In this document: positions 11,498 to 12,032 of the stretch, in pieces
How the letters are laid out: every line of letters begins with the position of its first letter
Position numbering within the stretch: the first letter of the stretch is position 1
Assembly (NCBI GenBank): GCA_016200155.1
Contig: JACQFG010000212.1
Span: 1 to 12,032 of the forward strand
Length of the DNA stretch: 12,032 nucleotides
Reading direction: 5' to 3'
DNA from: Planctomycetota bacterium
GTDB taxonomy: Bacteria > Planctomycetota > Planctomycetia > Gemmatales > Gemmataceae
Notes under the pieces: generated by a model
Told to the model about the DNA's origin: nothing
Seen by the model: only the letters and a program-made list of their open reading frames with translations
Databases searched by the model: none
Program-made: the position numbers and the translations under genes

Positions 11498-12032
11498 CTA
11501 CTTCTTCTGCACGCGAATCTCGATCTTGCGAAACTCGCACGGATGGCTTTCCGCCTGCAGGGCGATGTAGCCTTCCTCCAGCAGCAGCTTGCCGTTGGCG
11601 ATCTTGATGAGGGCGGCGCCGTCCTTGTCCTTCGGGTCGAGCTGCGGCTGTTCGAATTCCATGACGACTTCGCCGTTGATGATGTGCTTCATTTTGCCGG
11701 ACCCGCGCACCTGCAGCTCGGCTTTGACCCATTGATCACCGCGGAACGTTTTGGATTTCGAGTTGACGCAGTGCTGGGTGATGAGCTTGCCGTCGATCAC
11801 GACGTTGGTTCCGGGCGAGCACATGCTGCCGGTGGGACGTTCTCCCTTGTCGGCGCCGCCGAGGAACTGGAACTCGATCGAGACGGGGAAGTCCTGTTCC
11901 TTGCGCATGCTCTGCGGCGACTGACAGTGGAACATCAGGCCGCTGTTGCGCAAGGCCCAGCCGGGCGCCCCTTTGGCCTGGTCGCCGAGGAAGCGGTATT
12001 CGAGGCGGATGTCGTAGTGGGAGAACTTGTCC
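11498..12032 (-). CDS. DUF1080 (3-keto-disaccharide hydrolase-like) protein, C-terminal part
   Basis: The frame is open to the window edge, giving about 178 residues of the C-terminus; the N-terminus is missing. Visible family marks are YDIRLEYRFLGD, ALRNSGLMFHCQSPQSM (the usual NSGxxF stretch), FPVSIEFQFLGG, and near the end EEGYIALQAESHPCEFRKIEI, which ends most DUF1080 domains. The fold is concanavalin-like, and members act on 3-keto-glucosides or related sugars, mostly outside the cytoplasm. Such genes are strongly expanded in planctomycetes. It is separated from the response regulator by a palindrome and has no clear link to the hydrogenase genes. Confidence 0.92.
   Translation of the reverse strand, partial: DKFSHYDIRLEYRFLGDQAKGAPGWALRNSGLMFHCQSPQSMRKEQDFPVSIEFQFLGGADKGERPTGSMCSPGTNVVIDGKLITQHCVNSKSKTFRGDQWVKAELQVRGSGKMKHIINGEVVMEFEQPQLDPKDKDGAALIKIANGKLLLEEGYIALQAESHPCEFRKIEIRVQKK

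Overview
The window looks like chromosomal DNA from a high-GC planctomycete or close relative. The lineage is an inference from gene style, since no rRNA or marker gene is present. The signs are an exported PQQ-type beta-propeller protein with a WPQWRG motif, a DUF1080 (3-keto-disaccharide hydrolase-like) protein, and many intergenic palindromes. Almost every gene is on the minus strand. The exceptions are a gene tail at 1-108 and a tRNA-Ser at 1644-1730.

The centre (about 1954-8770, minus strand) is a [NiFe]-hydrogenase operon. In transcription order it holds the small subunit (8770-7793), the large subunit (7738-5972), a NifU-like scaffold protein without cysteines (5879-5388), an uncharacterised protein of a kind I associate with such clusters (5383-4307), a maturation endopeptidase (4237-3755), and a soluble PAS-PAS histidine kinase whose start overlaps the endopeptidase stop by 8 nt. 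The L1 and L2 motifs, the CDGD proximal-cluster site, the lack of a Tat signal or membrane anchor, and the NifU-like neighbour fit group 1h ('actinobacterial-type', formerly group 5). That group is known for oxidising trace or atmospheric H2. The hyp genes for active-site assembly and any electron-transfer partner are not in the window.

Upstream on the same strand are an exported one-Cys peroxiredoxin of the BCP/PrxQ family (9471-8857), a stand-alone Rcp1-type response regulator (10010-9543), and two very small proteins (63 and 53 aa) that share a C-terminal RFLxxLxxAL motif. Further upstream are a second response regulator with a putative DNA-binding C-terminus (11430-10642) and the C-terminal part of a DUF1080 protein (12032-11498). 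The histidine kinase and the Rcp1-type regulator bracket the hydrogenase genes and may form a signalling pair. The left end holds the PQQ-like exported protein (1491-190) and the tRNA-Ser.

A second layer is a set of strong palindromes that nearly all sit just 3' of minus-strand stop codons, including between hydrogenase genes. Two belong to one family whose differences are compensated across the stem. One exactly fills the gap between the small-subunit stop and the large-subunit Shine-Dalgarno.
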